Shown here: positions 17,449-25,696 of the stretch, piece after piece
Position numbering within the stretch: position 1 is the first letter of the stretch
How the letters are laid out: every line of letters begins with the position of its first letter
DNA from: Brevundimonas goettingensis
GTDB taxonomy: Bacteria; Pseudomonadota; Alphaproteobacteria; Caulobacterales; Caulobacteraceae
Reading direction: 5' to 3'
Length of the DNA stretch: 64,000 nucleotides
NCBI RefSeq assembly: GCF_017487405.1
Contig: NZ_CP062222.1
Coordinates: 2,155,001-2,219,000 of the forward strand
Made by a program: the position numbers and the translations under genes
The notes under the pieces: model-generated
What the model was told of the DNA's origin: nothing
Seen by the model: only the letters and a program-made list of their open reading frames with translations
The model's database searches: none

Positions 17449-17943
17449 TCAGGCCGTTCCGTCTCCACGTTGCAACGGGTCGGGCAGGGCCTCGCCCTCG
17501 GGGACGAACTGTAGCGCCACGGAGTTGATGCAATAGCGCAGCCCGGTCGGCGGCGGGCCGTCGGGGAAGACATGGCCCTGATGGCTGCCGCAGCGGGCGC
17601 AGGTCGTCTCGGTGCGGACCATCCCGTAGGACCGGTCGACGATGTCGGTGATGTGGGCATCGTCCACCGGCTGGGTGAAGCTGGGCCAGCCCGTGCCGCT
17701 CTCGAACTTGGTCGTGGCCCGGAACAGCGGCAGGCCGCATTCGCGGCAGCAGAACACCCCCGGCCGCTTCTCGCCCAGCAGGACGCCGCAGAAGGGCGCC
17801 TCGGTGCCGTGCGACAGCAGGACGCGCTTCTCCTCGGCGTTGAGCGCGGCTTCCAGCGCCACGCGCTGCCCCTCCGACGGCGGCGTCAGGTCATAGCCGG
17901 ACGGAGAGCGGAGCGAATGGGGCGCGGTCGATGTGTCGGTCAT
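17449..17943 (-). CDS. msrB: peptide-methionine (R)-S-oxide reductase MsrB
   Basis: 164 residues from ATG 17943. Reduces R-methionine sulfoxide in proteins using thioredoxin. Both zinc-binding Cys pairs (FCCRECGLPLF and CARCGSHQGHVF), the substrate loop KFESGTGWPSFTQPV and the catalytic Cys in LRYCINSVALQF are present. There is no signal peptide, so it is cytosolic. MsrA is not nearby. Confidence 0.96.
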   Translation of the reverse strand: MTDTSTAPHSLRSPSGYDLTPPSEGQRVALEAALNAEEKRVLLSHGTEAPFCGVLLGEKRPGVFCCRECGLPLFRATTKFESGTGWPSFTQPVDDAHITDIVDRSYGMVRTETTCARCGSHQGHVFPDGPPPTGLRYCINSVALQFVPEGEALPDPLQRGDGTA

Positions 17944-17987
17944 GGCGTCCAAATGGGGATCGGGGCGGCGGAGTTCCAGTCACGGTC

Positions 17988-18152
17988 ACCTCTCCATTCG
18001 CGAAGGCGAATGGAGAGGACAGATCGGCGCGTAGCGACGATCAGGAAAGGGAAACACAGAACGAAGAAGGGGGCGACCGGCTTACACCGCGTCGCCCCCT
18101 CCTGATCGCTGCGCGATCTGTCCTCCCCACACGCCTTCGCGCGCGGAGAGGC
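17988..18152. repeat. composite palindromic repeat island between the S41-like gene and msrB
   Basis: Nested inverted repeats. CTCTCCATTCGC/GCGAATGGAGAG forms a hairpin at 17993-18019. GGACAGATCGGCGCG...CGATCAGG on the left is mirrored by CCTGATCGCTGCGCGATCTG on the right. In the middle GGGGGCGAC and GTCGCCCCC pair around 18069-18101. The module order (CTCC hairpin plus a second palindrome) resembles the elements around the DUF559 gene. Confidence 0.75.
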
Positions 18153-18159
18153 GATGCGA

Positions 18160-19641
18160 TTACTGCATCAGCGTTCCGACCCAGGCGCGCACGGCGGCCT
18201 CGTCGGTAGGGTTGCCGGTGTAGGCCAGGCCCGCCGCCGGAACGAAGGCGGTGTTGTTGGCGCGCTGACGCGAGGTCCAGGCCTTGTGACCGTAGGCCAG
18301 GTCCGAATAGTTCGACGGCAGGCGGACCATGGTCGGCTCGATGAAGATCGAGTCGGTCGCGGTGGTCGAACCGGCGATGCGGACGTTCGGCAGACGGCTC
18401 AGCAGGTCCAGGGTGTCCAGGCAGCCGCCGGCGCAACCGGCGTCGACCAGAACGATGACCGGACCGGTGATCGGATTGGCGGCGCCCGTGTCCTGAACCG
18501 CGGCGCGGCCCGGCAGGGTGAAGCTCTGCTGACCCGAGGCCAGGGCGGCGTCGAAGGCGGCGACGATGGCGGCGGTCTGTTCGATCACCGGGGCGCTTTC
18601 TTGCACGAAGCGCGGGTCGGCCTGCATCCGGCCCAGGGTGTCGGCGTACCACTGACGGTTGGCGGGGGTGGCGCGATAGGTGATTTCACCCGCGGCCGGC
18701 TGTCGGCTGACGGTGAACTCCGGCGTCCAGATGCGGTTGGCGAGGCCATAGCCGCGCGCGGTCGAGGTGTAGGACTGGCCGCGGGCGCCGCGCAGGTCCA
18801 GCACGAAGCCGTTCTTGAAGCTCGCAGCCTGGGCCAGGACCGTGGCGTTGAACGCGTCCCAGCCGGCGCTGTCGGCGAACGAGTGGACGTTCACCCACGG
18901 GCGGCCGTTGACCTGTTCGATGCCCAGGGGCGCGCCGGACGGCACATAGACGGTGGCGCGATAGGCGGCTTCCAGGTCACCGGCGACGACCGGCGTCGGA
19001 CGCAGCTGGTACTCACGCGGACGGCCGCGGCCGACCTGGAAGTTGCACAGGGCGGGCACGCCGCTGGTGAAGGGGTTGTTGCGGTTCCACAGCAGGAAGG
19101 GCGCGGTCAGCACCCGGCCGGATTCCGAGGTCAGGTCGCCTTCCCAGCGGTCCAGCTTTTCCTTGGCCAGGTCTTCGGCGGTCTTGCCGAAGCAGTCGAC
19201 CAGGGTGGCGCCCAGCGGCGGCGTATTGCGCACGCCCGGCTTGATATAGGTCACCACGTACTTGCCGTCGCGCCAGCCGGTGGTGAAGCCGGGCCAGCTG
19301 ATGCCGAAATAGGGACTCAGGCCCTCGAAGCTCGGCGTCATGGCGATGTTGGAGTCGCGGAAGCCGCCGGCGTAGTAGCGCATCAGATAGGCGTGGCTGT
19401 CGCCGCTGGTCGCCTGACCGGCCTTGCCGAGCGCCTCGGCCAGACCGCTGTCGATCCAGCCGTTGAAGGTCTGGGACGCGGCGCCGCCGACCACGGCGGC
19501 GGGGTGGTTGGCGCGCAGCTGGTCGTGCGCGGCTTGCAGATCCTGACGCGCCAGATCCCGGAAGTCCTGGGCCTGGGCCGATCCGGAGGCGACGACGAGG
19601 GCGATGGCGGCGGCGGAAGCCGCAATGAGATGGTGCAGCAA
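18160..19641 (-). CDS. exported S41 peptidase-like protein with Cys in place of the catalytic Ser
   Basis: About 493 residues if started at the TTG at 19641 (GGAG seven bases upstream), which directly begins a signal peptide LIAASAAAIALVVASGSAQA; an ATG at 19737 would add 32 residues. The mature protein resembles tail-specific proteases: an N-terminal helical domain, then the S41 core with NGFVLDLRGARGQ and PVIVLVDAGCAGGCLDTLDL. In active S41 enzymes the latter reads like SASASE; here the two Ser positions are Cys 403 and Cys 407. It may be a Cys-dependent or inactive homologue, with a possible disulfide. It is monocistronic and followed by the repeat island. Confidence 0.75.
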   Translation of the reverse strand: MLHHLIAASAAAIALVVASGSAQAQDFRDLARQDLQAAHDQLRANHPAAVVGGAASQTFNGWIDSGLAEALGKAGQATSGDSHAYLMRYYAGGFRDSNIAMTPSFEGLSPYFGISWPGFTTGWRDGKYVVTYIKPGVRNTPPLGATLVDCFGKTAEDLAKEKLDRWEGDLTSESGRVLTAPFLLWNRNNPFTSGVPALCNFQVGRGRPREYQLRPTPVVAGDLEAAYRATVYVPSGAPLGIEQVNGRPWVNVHSFADSAGWDAFNATVLAQAASFKNGFVLDLRGARGQSYTSTARGYGLANRIWTPEFTVSRQPAAGEITYRATPANRQWYADTLGRMQADPRFVQESAPVIEQTAAIVAAFDAALASGQQSFTLPGRAAVQDTGAANPITGPVIVLVDAGCAGGCLDTLDLLSRLPNVRIAGSTTATDSIFIEPTMVRLPSNYSDLAYGHKAWTSRQRANNTAFVPAAGLAYTGNPTDEAAVRAWVGTLMQ

Positions 19642-19764
19642 GGGAGGACTCCGGGAAGCGGTCACGACGTGTTGCGGCGTGTTAAAGCCGATCCACGGCC
19701 GCCTTGCCAAGTCCCAACCCCTGTGACGCGACGTCATGGGGCATCAAAGACCGAAACCGGTCGC

Positions 19765-21426
19765 TCAGCCGCCGTTCACCGCAATTTTCTCGCCCGTTTC
19801 CGCGTGGGCGGTGAGATCGCTGACCACCTGGATCAGGGCCGGGGGCGCGAAGGGCTTGGCCAGGTGCCGGTCGGCTCCGGCCGCCTCGGTCTCGGCCAGA
19901 TGCTGGTCCATGGCATTGGCGCTCAGCATGACGATCGGCGTGGCGGCCCGCTCCGGCGATCCGGCCTCGATGGCGCGGATGGCGCGGGTCGCGGCCAGAC
20001 CGTCCATGACCGGCATCTGCATGTCCATCAGGATCAGGTCGTAGCGGTCCAGATTGAAGGCGGCGACCGCGTCCGCCCCGTTCTCCACAGTGACGACCTC
20101 GACGCCGTATTCGCCCAGGATCAGTTGCACCACGCGCTGGTTGACCGGATGGTCCTCAGCCAGCAGCACCCTCAATCCCGCGCTCAGCGCGCCTTCCTCA
20201 TCCCCGCCGGCCAGGCCGCCCAGGGCCTCCAGGGCGCGCTGATCGTAGTCGGCCAGCGACCGGGTCCGCGACAGTGGCACGGTGACGGTAAAGGCGCTGC
20301 CCTGCCCCACCGCCGACTGCACGGCGATGGTCCCGCCCATCAGTTCGACCAGGGATTTGCAGATCGACAGGCCCAGGCCCGAGCCCCCGAAGCGGCGCGT
20401 GATCGTTCCGTCCGCCTGGCTGAAGCGCTCGAACACCCCGAATCCGGCGTCGAAGCCGATGCCGCTGTCGCGCACCGTCAGGCCCAGCTGGGCCATGCCT
20501 GCACCCGGTGTGTCTTCGGCGACGTCGATTTCCAGCGAGACACCGCCCTGTTCGGTGAATTTGATCGCGTTCGACAGCAGGTTCATCAGCACCTGCTTGA
20601 TCCGCAGGGCGTCGCCCAGGAAGTCGCCGCGCGTCGTCGCCCCGATCCGGACGTCAAAGCCCAGCCCCTTCTCCTCGGCCCGGGACCGCTGCATCTCGAC
20701 CAGCGCGTCCAGCTCGACCTCCAGATCGAAGGTGGCGATCTCGATGTTCATGCGGCCGGATTCGACCTTGGACACATCCAGAATGTCGGACACCAGCCGT
20801 TCCAGCGTCGCGCCGGAGCGGGCGATCAGATCGACCATCTCCTTCTGGCGCGGCTCAAGTCCGCTGCGGCCCAGGGTGGCGGCCAGACCGATGACGCCGT
20901 TCAGCGGGGTGCGGATCTCGTGGCTCATATTGGCCAGGAAGTCGCTCTTGGCCTGATTGGCGGCCTCGGCGGCGGCCTTGGCGGCGGCCAGATCCTGCTC
21001 GACGGCCAGACGTTCGGTCACGTCACGCGCCACGCCATAGATGCGGTCGCCCCGCCGCTTGGCGCGCCACTCCAGCTGACGATACTCGCCGTCCTTGCGC
21101 CGATAGCGATTGATGATGCCGAACAGCTCGCCGCCGGAGGCGCCGGCCTCGATCCGGGCCATTTCGGTGCGCGTCATCTCGATATCGTCGGGGTGGATCA
21201 GGGCCAGCATCGCCCCGCCTTCCAGCTCGGCCAGGGAATAGCCCAGTACGTCTTCCCAAGACCGGCTCAGCTTGATCAGCCGCCCATCCATGTCGCGGAT
21301 GCAGAGCATGTCCAGCGAGACGTCGAAAAAGGCCGAGACGTCCAGATCGGAGGTGCGGTCGTTGGCGGCCACATCGACGGCGTCCGCCCCCCCGGCGGCG
21401 TTCGTCTTGACCTCTAGATCCAACAT
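19765..21426 (-). CDS. hybrid sensor histidine kinase (PAS-HisKA-HATPase-REC)
   Basis: About 553 residues from ATG 21426. No membrane segment, so a soluble sensor. Domains in order: PAS (about 25-140, SLDMLCIRDMDGRLIKLS, ARDVTERLAVEQ), a short coiled linker, HisKA with phospho-acceptor His in FLANMSHEIRTPLNGVIG (near 169), HATPase with NLLSNAIKFTEQGG, DSGIGF and RFGGSGLGLSICKSLVE, and a C-terminal receiver with the phospho-Asp in YDLILMDMQMPVMDGL. All key residues are present. No partner regulator or phosphotransfer protein is adjacent, so the pathway is unknown. Confidence 0.92.
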   Translation of the reverse strand: MLDLEVKTNAAGGADAVDVAANDRTSDLDVSAFFDVSLDMLCIRDMDGRLIKLSRSWEDVLGYSLAELEGGAMLALIHPDDIEMTRTEMARIEAGASGGELFGIINRYRRKDGEYRQLEWRAKRRGDRIYGVARDVTERLAVEQDLAAAKAAAEAANQAKSDFLANMSHEIRTPLNGVIGLAATLGRSGLEPRQKEMVDLIARSGATLERLVSDILDVSKVESGRMNIEIATFDLEVELDALVEMQRSRAEEKGLGFDVRIGATTRGDFLGDALRIKQVLMNLLSNAIKFTEQGGVSLEIDVAEDTPGAGMAQLGLTVRDSGIGFDAGFGVFERFSQADGTITRRFGGSGLGLSICKSLVELMGGTIAVQSAVGQGSAFTVTVPLSRTRSLADYDQRALEALGGLAGGDEEGALSAGLRVLLAEDHPVNQRVVQLILGEYGVEVVTVENGADAVAAFNLDRYDLILMDMQMPVMDGLAATRAIRAIEAGSPERAATPIVMLSANAMDQHLAETEAAGADRHLAKPFAPPALIQVVSDLTAHAETGEKIAVNGG

Positions 21427-21572
21427 CAGGCGGAGACTCCGGTGCGACAACGACGCTTGGGCGAGACGCTACGCCTTAAGGTCTTAACCGTCTTTTGTCG
21501 CTCACCGTACAATGTTCAATTTGACGCAGCGCGCTGTTTCTCAAACGAAACTGTCTCAGTCCTGCACCGGTT

Positions 21573-22301
21573 TCATACAGGTGACCGCCCCGGGGCCACG
21601 GGGCCGAAAACGCGCTGGAAACTGGCCTTCAGCGCGGCGTCCGCTTCGTCCATCGTCGCGGTGACGCCCAGGTCGACCAGGCTGGTCACCCCGTGCTCCG
21701 AGATGCCGCACGGCACGATCCCGCCGAAATGATCCAGGTCCGGTTCGACGTTCAGGCTGATGCCGTGGAAGGTCACCCAGCGGCGCACCTTGACCCCGAT
21801 GGCGGCGATCTTGTCCTCGCGGCTCCAGCCGGCGCCCTTCCGCTCGACCCAGACCCCGACCCGAGCGTCGCGCACCCCGGCCTCGACCCCGAACTCGCCC
21901 AGCGCGCCGATGATCCAGTCCTCCAGCCCGCGCACCAGGGCGCGCACGTCGCGCCCGCGCCGGTTCAGGTCCAGCATCACATAGGCCACCCGCTGGCCGG
22001 GGCCGTGATAGGTGAACTGCCCGCCCCGCCCGGTGCGGTGGACGGGGAAGCGCCCGGCGTCCAGCAGGTCGTCGTCCTTCGATGAAACCCCCGCCGTATA
22101 GAGCGGCGGATGCTCCAGCAGCCAGATCAGCTCCGGCGCCTCTCCGGCCGCGATCGCTGCGACCCGGGCCTCCATCGCCGCCACCGCCGGCTCATAGTCG
22201 ACATAGCCCTCGGCGACCGCCCATTCGACGGGCGGCGCATCGGGGCGGAAAACAGCGGAATCGCTGCGGGATTGTTCTGGACTTAACGGGTCGGCAAGCA
22301 T
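21573..22301 (-). CDS. lipB: octanoyltransferase LipB
   Basis: 242 residues from ATG 22301; the longer frame upstream would run over the divergent fliN-like gene and is rejected. LipB moves octanoyl groups from acyl carrier protein to lipoyl domains. Motifs: [38 protein letters not shown], the catalytic Lys in [20 protein letters not shown] and the catalytic Cys in [16 protein letters not shown]. Complete. Transcribed away from the FliN-like gene. Confidence 0.95.
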   Translation of the reverse strand: MLADPLSPEQSRSDSAVFRPDAPPVEWAVAEGYVDYEPAVAAMEARVAAIAAGEAPELIWLLEHPPLYTAGVSSKDDDLLDAGRFPVHRTGRGGQFTYHGPGQRVAYVMLDLNRRGRDVRALVRGLEDWIIGALGEFGVEAGVRDARVGVWVERKGAGWSREDKIAAIGVKVRRWVTFHGISLNVEPDLDHFGGIVPCGISEHGVTSLVDLGVTATMDEADAALKASFQRVFGPVAPGRSPV

Positions 22302-22313
22302 GACGGACTCAAT

Positions 22314-22628
22314 GTGTGCGCCGATGCGTCCGCGCAAGACCTCCTCCTGCGCGTTCCGAGGATTAAAGAGTACCCCTTGAGCCAGATCGATTCCGTCGAC
22401 GTCGAGATTTCCGTGGTGCTGGGCCGTTCGGTTCTGCCCATGTCGCAGCTGCTCAAGATGGGCCGCGGCGCGGTGATTCCGCTCGACGCGTCCGAGCACG
22501 ACGAGGTCTGGATCCTGGCCAACAACCACCCGGTCGCGCGCGGCGAGATCGAGATCCGTGAGGACCGGATCGCCATCACCGTGACCCGCCCGGCCGACGT
22601 CTATGACTTCATGGCGGGGGCCGCCTGA
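22314..22628 (+). CDS. FliN/FliM (SpoA domain) flagellar motor switch-type protein
   Basis: Up to 104 residues. From about residue 23 it is a single SpoA/C-ring domain: [56 protein letters not shown] and the closing [15 protein letters not shown]. FliN forms the lower C-ring that switches motor rotation. The ATG at 22314 leaves only 12 bases to the divergent lipB start and has no ribosome site, whereas the TTG at 22377 follows AAAGAG and begins at [10 protein letters not shown], so the true start may be 22377 (83 residues). It is away from other flagellar genes except the flagellin locus 8 kb on. Confidence 0.85.
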   Translation: MCADASAQDLLLRVPRIKEYPLSQIDSVDVEISVVLGRSVLPMSQLLKMGRGAVIPLDASEHDEVWILANNHPVARGEIEIREDRIAITVTRPADVYDFMAGAA

Positions 22629-22776
22629 GCCCGCGCTCCGACATCGCGGTTCGCCTGACAGCGGTAGCGTCTTCATCGCCGCCGGATTTTACTTTAGAGA
22701 CCACGACAGAGTGGGGATCTCCTGAACGACGGACGCCTGTCCGCCTGCCGGGATCCGGGGCCTGGGGAGCGCCGAA

Positions 22777-23034
22777 TTGAATCATTTGTGGTTATTTGTC
22801 GGTGCAGTGATCCTGACCTACTGGTTCAGTCGCCTGCTCATTCGCATCGCCAATGTCCGGCGCAAGACCTGGGGCCTGGTCGGCGCCCACGAGGTGAGCT
22901 TCCTGGTTCTGGGGATCGGAAGCGGCCTGATCCGGGCCGAACTGAACGTGTTCGACACCTGGTCTCCGATCCTGTTCGGGGTCGCGACCGCCCTGTGGCT
23001 TCGCTACGATCTGGTCCGTCGCCAATCGGCCTGA
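22777..23034 (+). CDS. small membrane protein, unknown function
   Basis: 85 residues from a TTG start preceded by GGGGAG at good spacing. Three hydrophobic segments are visible (LWLFVGAVILTYWFSRLLI, EVSFLVLGIGSGLI, WSPILFGVATALWL) separated by a basic loop with RRKTWG, ending LRYDLVRRQSA. No family recognised. It is followed by a terminator shared with the convergent gene at 23112. Confidence 0.65.
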   Translation: MNHLWLFVGAVILTYWFSRLLIRIANVRRKTWGLVGAHEVSFLVLGIGSGLIRAELNVFDTWSPILFGVATALWLRYDLVRRQSA

Positions 23035-23073
23035 TCCGGCTTCGCCCGGACGGCGGATGCCGGCGCCCGTGAC

Positions 23074-23106
23074 AAAAAACCCCGGGGAGCGATCCCCGGG
23101 GTTTCT
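23074..23106. terminator. bidirectional terminator between convergent genes
   Basis: AACCCCGGGGA, loop GCGA, TCCCCGGGGTT. On minus it is followed by TTTTTTG (end of the 23112 gene); on plus by TTTCTGGTTTT. Confidence 0.92.
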
Positions 23107-23111
23107 GGTTT

Positions 23112-23726
23112 TCAGGGGAACATGGTCCGCAGCCACTGTATGGCCGTCAGGCCGGCATTGCGTTTCGGGACCCTGGCGATGCCCTTGACGGTATAGCGCT
23201 CCAGCGTGAACTCCACGCCCAATCCGTTGTAGGTGATGACCTTGGTCTCACCATAGTACCGTTGCTGATCCGGGGCGCCGAGGGCGGTCCAGACCTCGTT
23301 TTCGGTCCTGTTGATGCCGACGCCCAGGAACGGGGCACAGGCGGCCGAGGCGGCGCCGCGGGTCAGGCAATGGATCGATTCGACCTCACCCCTGTCGTTG
23401 AACACCAGGGTGCGCGAGGTCTCCCCCTGATCGTAGATCCATCGCGGACCCTCTTCACGCGTCGGCGGTCCGGCGATGTAGCGGGTGTCGATCTTGGACA
23501 GCCCGCGCCACAGTTCCCCGATGGTGTTGCTGGAATGATAGATCCAGCCCGCCGACCCGACGACGTACAGCACCGCGGCGGCGCCCATTACCAGCGGCGC
23601 GACCCGGCTCACCGCGGGATGCTGCAGGACCGAACTCGCGGTGGTCAGGCCCCGGCCGGAGCTTCCGCCGCTGCGACGCCGGCGGCGCGTCCGTTTGACG
23701 TCGTCTCCGTTAGACCGGTCATCCAT
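23112..23726 (-). CDS. membrane-anchored protein of unknown function
   Basis: 204 residues from ATG 23726, with GGGGAT upstream. A basic N-terminus (VKRTRRRRRSGGSSGRG) precedes one membrane helix (about 44-63, APLVMGAAAVLYVVGSAGWI), so the bulk is periplasmic or faces out. That part has TRYIAGPPTREEGPRWIYDQ, two Cys (HCLTRGAASAAC), and a C-terminal module GVGINRTENEVWTALGAPDQ reminiscent of small outer-membrane assembly (SmpA/BamE-like) folds in its 'ALGAP' turn and repeated strand pattern; that similarity is weak. Family not recognised. Confidence 0.7.
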   Translation of the reverse strand: MDDRSNGDDVKRTRRRRRSGGSSGRGLTTASSVLQHPAVSRVAPLVMGAAAVLYVVGSAGWIYHSSNTIGELWRGLSKIDTRYIAGPPTREEGPRWIYDQGETSRTLVFNDRGEVESIHCLTRGAASAACAPFLGVGINRTENEVWTALGAPDQQRYYGETKVITYNGLGVEFTLERYTVKGIARVPKRNAGLTAIQWLRTMFP

Positions 23727-23911
23727 TGAACTGCATCCCCCACGCCCGGCGCCCCTGCGCCCTTTTCGCTTATGATATGATCGCTCGAAGGCCCGCAAGG
23801 GCCTGCCCGCGTCAGGAGAGCCAGTCTTGCGACAAACTTCCTGAGAAAGGATGTGCAAACTGGCGCTTCCCTTTCTTGTCGGCTTCCGTTATCAGCCCCG
23901 CTCCGATGCGA

Positions 23912-23996
23912 GCGGTCGTGGCGGAATTGGTAGACGCGCAGCGTTGAGGTCGCTGTGGGGCAACCCGTGGAAGTTCGAGTCTTCTCGACCGCACCA
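23912..23996 (+). tRNA. tRNA-Leu (GAG)
   Basis: 85 bases with encoded CCA, acceptor GCGGTCG/CGACCGC, anticodon stem CAGCG/CGCTG with loop TTGAGGT (anticodon GAG), a class II variable arm (TGTGGGGCAACCCGTG) and T-arm with TTCGAGT. Reads CTC and CTT codons. Confidence 0.97.
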
Positions 23997-24138
23997 TCGA
24001 TCACGCGGCAGGCGAAACACTACCAGTTTCGCCGTAAGGGCGCGTGACACAGAAAAACGGGATTGGTTTCCAGCCGATTCCGTACAAGGGATAGATATCG
24101 GCGCGACCGGCTGATTCACATCGAGAGGGAGGCCCCGC

Positions 24139-25551
24139 GTGAGCGATAAAACCGCCACTCTCGACCCTGAGGTCATCACCGAAGATCACGAAGCGCTGGA
24201 CGAGGACTACGTCCTGACCCCGGCCTTCGTCGAAAAGGTCGCCGACGCCGCCGACGAGGGCGACGGCATGCGGCTGCGGTCCCTGCTCGAGGACCTGCAC
24301 CCGGCCGACGTCGCCGACCTGATGGGCTATCTTAATCCCGAGTTGCGCGCGGTCATCATGCTTTGGCTGCCGCCCGAGCTGCTGGCCGACACCCTTCCCG
24401 AGCTGGACGACGGCATCCGCGAGGAGGTGCTGGAGCGCGTTCCCCACCTGACCCTGGCCGAGGCCCTGCAGGAACTGGATTCCGACGACGCCGCCGCCGT
24501 CGTCGAGGACCTGGAGGACGACCAGCGCGAGAAGGTCCTGTCGGCCATGCCGGCCGGCGACCGCGCCGCCATCGAAAGCTCCCTGGGCTACGAGGAAGAC
24601 TCCGCCGGCCGCCTGATGCAGCGCGAGGTCATGGCCGCGCCCGCCTTCTGGAACGTGGGCGACACCATCGACCACATCCGCCGTCAGAGCGACGACCTGC
24701 CCGAGTTGTTCTTCGACATCTACGTCGTCGATCCGATGAACAAGCCGGTCGGCGGCCTTCCAATCAGCCAGCTGCTGCGCGCGCCGCGCGCCGCCAAGCT
24801 CACCGATCTGATGGAGCCGATCAACGAGATCGCCGTCGATCAGGACCAGGAAGAGGTCGCCTACATCTTCGAGAAATACCACCTGATCTCGGCCCCGGTC
24901 ATCGACGCGGGCGGCCGGCTGGTGGGCCAGATCACCGTCGATGACATCGTCAACATCATTCAGGAAGAGAACCGCGAGGACATCCTGCGTCTGGCCGGTG
25001 TCTCGGACGAGGACCGCGGTTCGTCGGTGTTCGAGATCGTGCGCGGCCGGGTGCCCTGGCTGACCATCAACCTGGCCACGGCGGCCCTCGGCGCCAGCGT
25101 CATCGGCCTGTTCGAGCACACGATCGAAAAGATCGTCGCCCTCGCCGTCCTGATGCCCATCGTCTCGGCCATCGGCGGCAATGCCGGAACCCAGGCCCTC
25201 ACCGTCACCGTCCGCGCCCTGGCGACGCGTGAGCTGAACTCCGCCAACGCCGGCCGCACCTTCTGGCGCGAGCTGTTCGTGGGCCTGGCCAACGGCCTGA
25301 TCCTGGCGCCCCTGATCGGCGTCGTCGCCGGCTTCTGGTTCCGCGACGAGGACTGGCGCATCGGCCTGGTCATCGGGGCGGCCATGGTGCTCAACCTGCT
25401 GGTCGCGGCCTCGATCGGGGTGCTGACGCCCCTTACCCTGTCCAAACTGAAGTTCGACCCGGCCGTCTCCTCGGCCGTCTTCGTCACCGCCACGACCGAC
25501 TTCTTCGGCTTCCTGATCTTCCTCGGCCTGGCGACCATCGTTCTCCTCTAG
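24139..25551 (+). CDS. mgtE: magnesium transporter MgtE
   Basis: 470 residues from a GTG with GAGAGGGAGG upstream. Order of domains: cytosolic MgtE N domain (about 40-140, LLEDLHPADVADLMGYLNPE, ALQELDSDDAAAVVEDLEDD), a CBS pair (about 145-270, AGRLMQREVMAAPAFW and GRLVGQITVDDIVNIIQEEN) that senses magnesium, and five membrane helices (about 295-470) with ISAIGGNAGTQAL-like VSAIGGNAGTQALTVTVRAL, the ion-pore motif. Complete. It imports Mg2+ and closes when cytosolic Mg2+ is high. No M-box-like leader is obvious. Confidence 0.96.
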   Translation: MSDKTATLDPEVITEDHEALDEDYVLTPAFVEKVADAADEGDGMRLRSLLEDLHPADVADLMGYLNPELRAVIMLWLPPELLADTLPELDDGIREEVLERVPHLTLAEALQELDSDDAAAVVEDLEDDQREKVLSAMPAGDRAAIESSLGYEEDSAGRLMQREVMAAPAFWNVGDTIDHIRRQSDDLPELFFDIYVVDPMNKPVGGLPISQLLRAPRAAKLTDLMEPINEIAVDQDQEEVAYIFEKYHLISAPVIDAGGRLVGQITVDDIVNIIQEENREDILRLAGVSDEDRGSSVFEIVRGRVPWLTINLATAALGASVIGLFEHTIEKIVALAVLMPIVSAIGGNAGTQALTVTVRALATRELNSANAGRTFWRELFVGLANGLILAPLIGVVAGFWFRDEDWRIGLVIGAAMVLNLLVAASIGVLTPLTLSKLKFDPAVSSAVFVTATTDFFGFLIFLGLATIVLL

Positions 25552-25696
25552 AAACGACCCACTGGACTTCACGGTTAACGGACCGCCTCGGGGTGGAATC
25601 GGGTTTCGGGCGGCGCCGCAGTGCGGCAATGTTGCGGCGCGGGCCTTGCTCCCTCTCCTTCAGGGCGAGCCCGCCTGTCTCGATTTGGGTCATTCC

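Noticed and set aside
18154..21417. Very long plus-strand open frame (over 1000 codons)
   Set aside because: It is the antisense of the S41-like and histidine-kinase genes; long antisense frames are expected at this GC content, and the product has no family motif.
24000..24138. Possible magnesium riboswitch before mgtE
   Set aside because: The 139-base gap shows no M-box-like conserved segments or terminator/antiterminator pair that I can draw.
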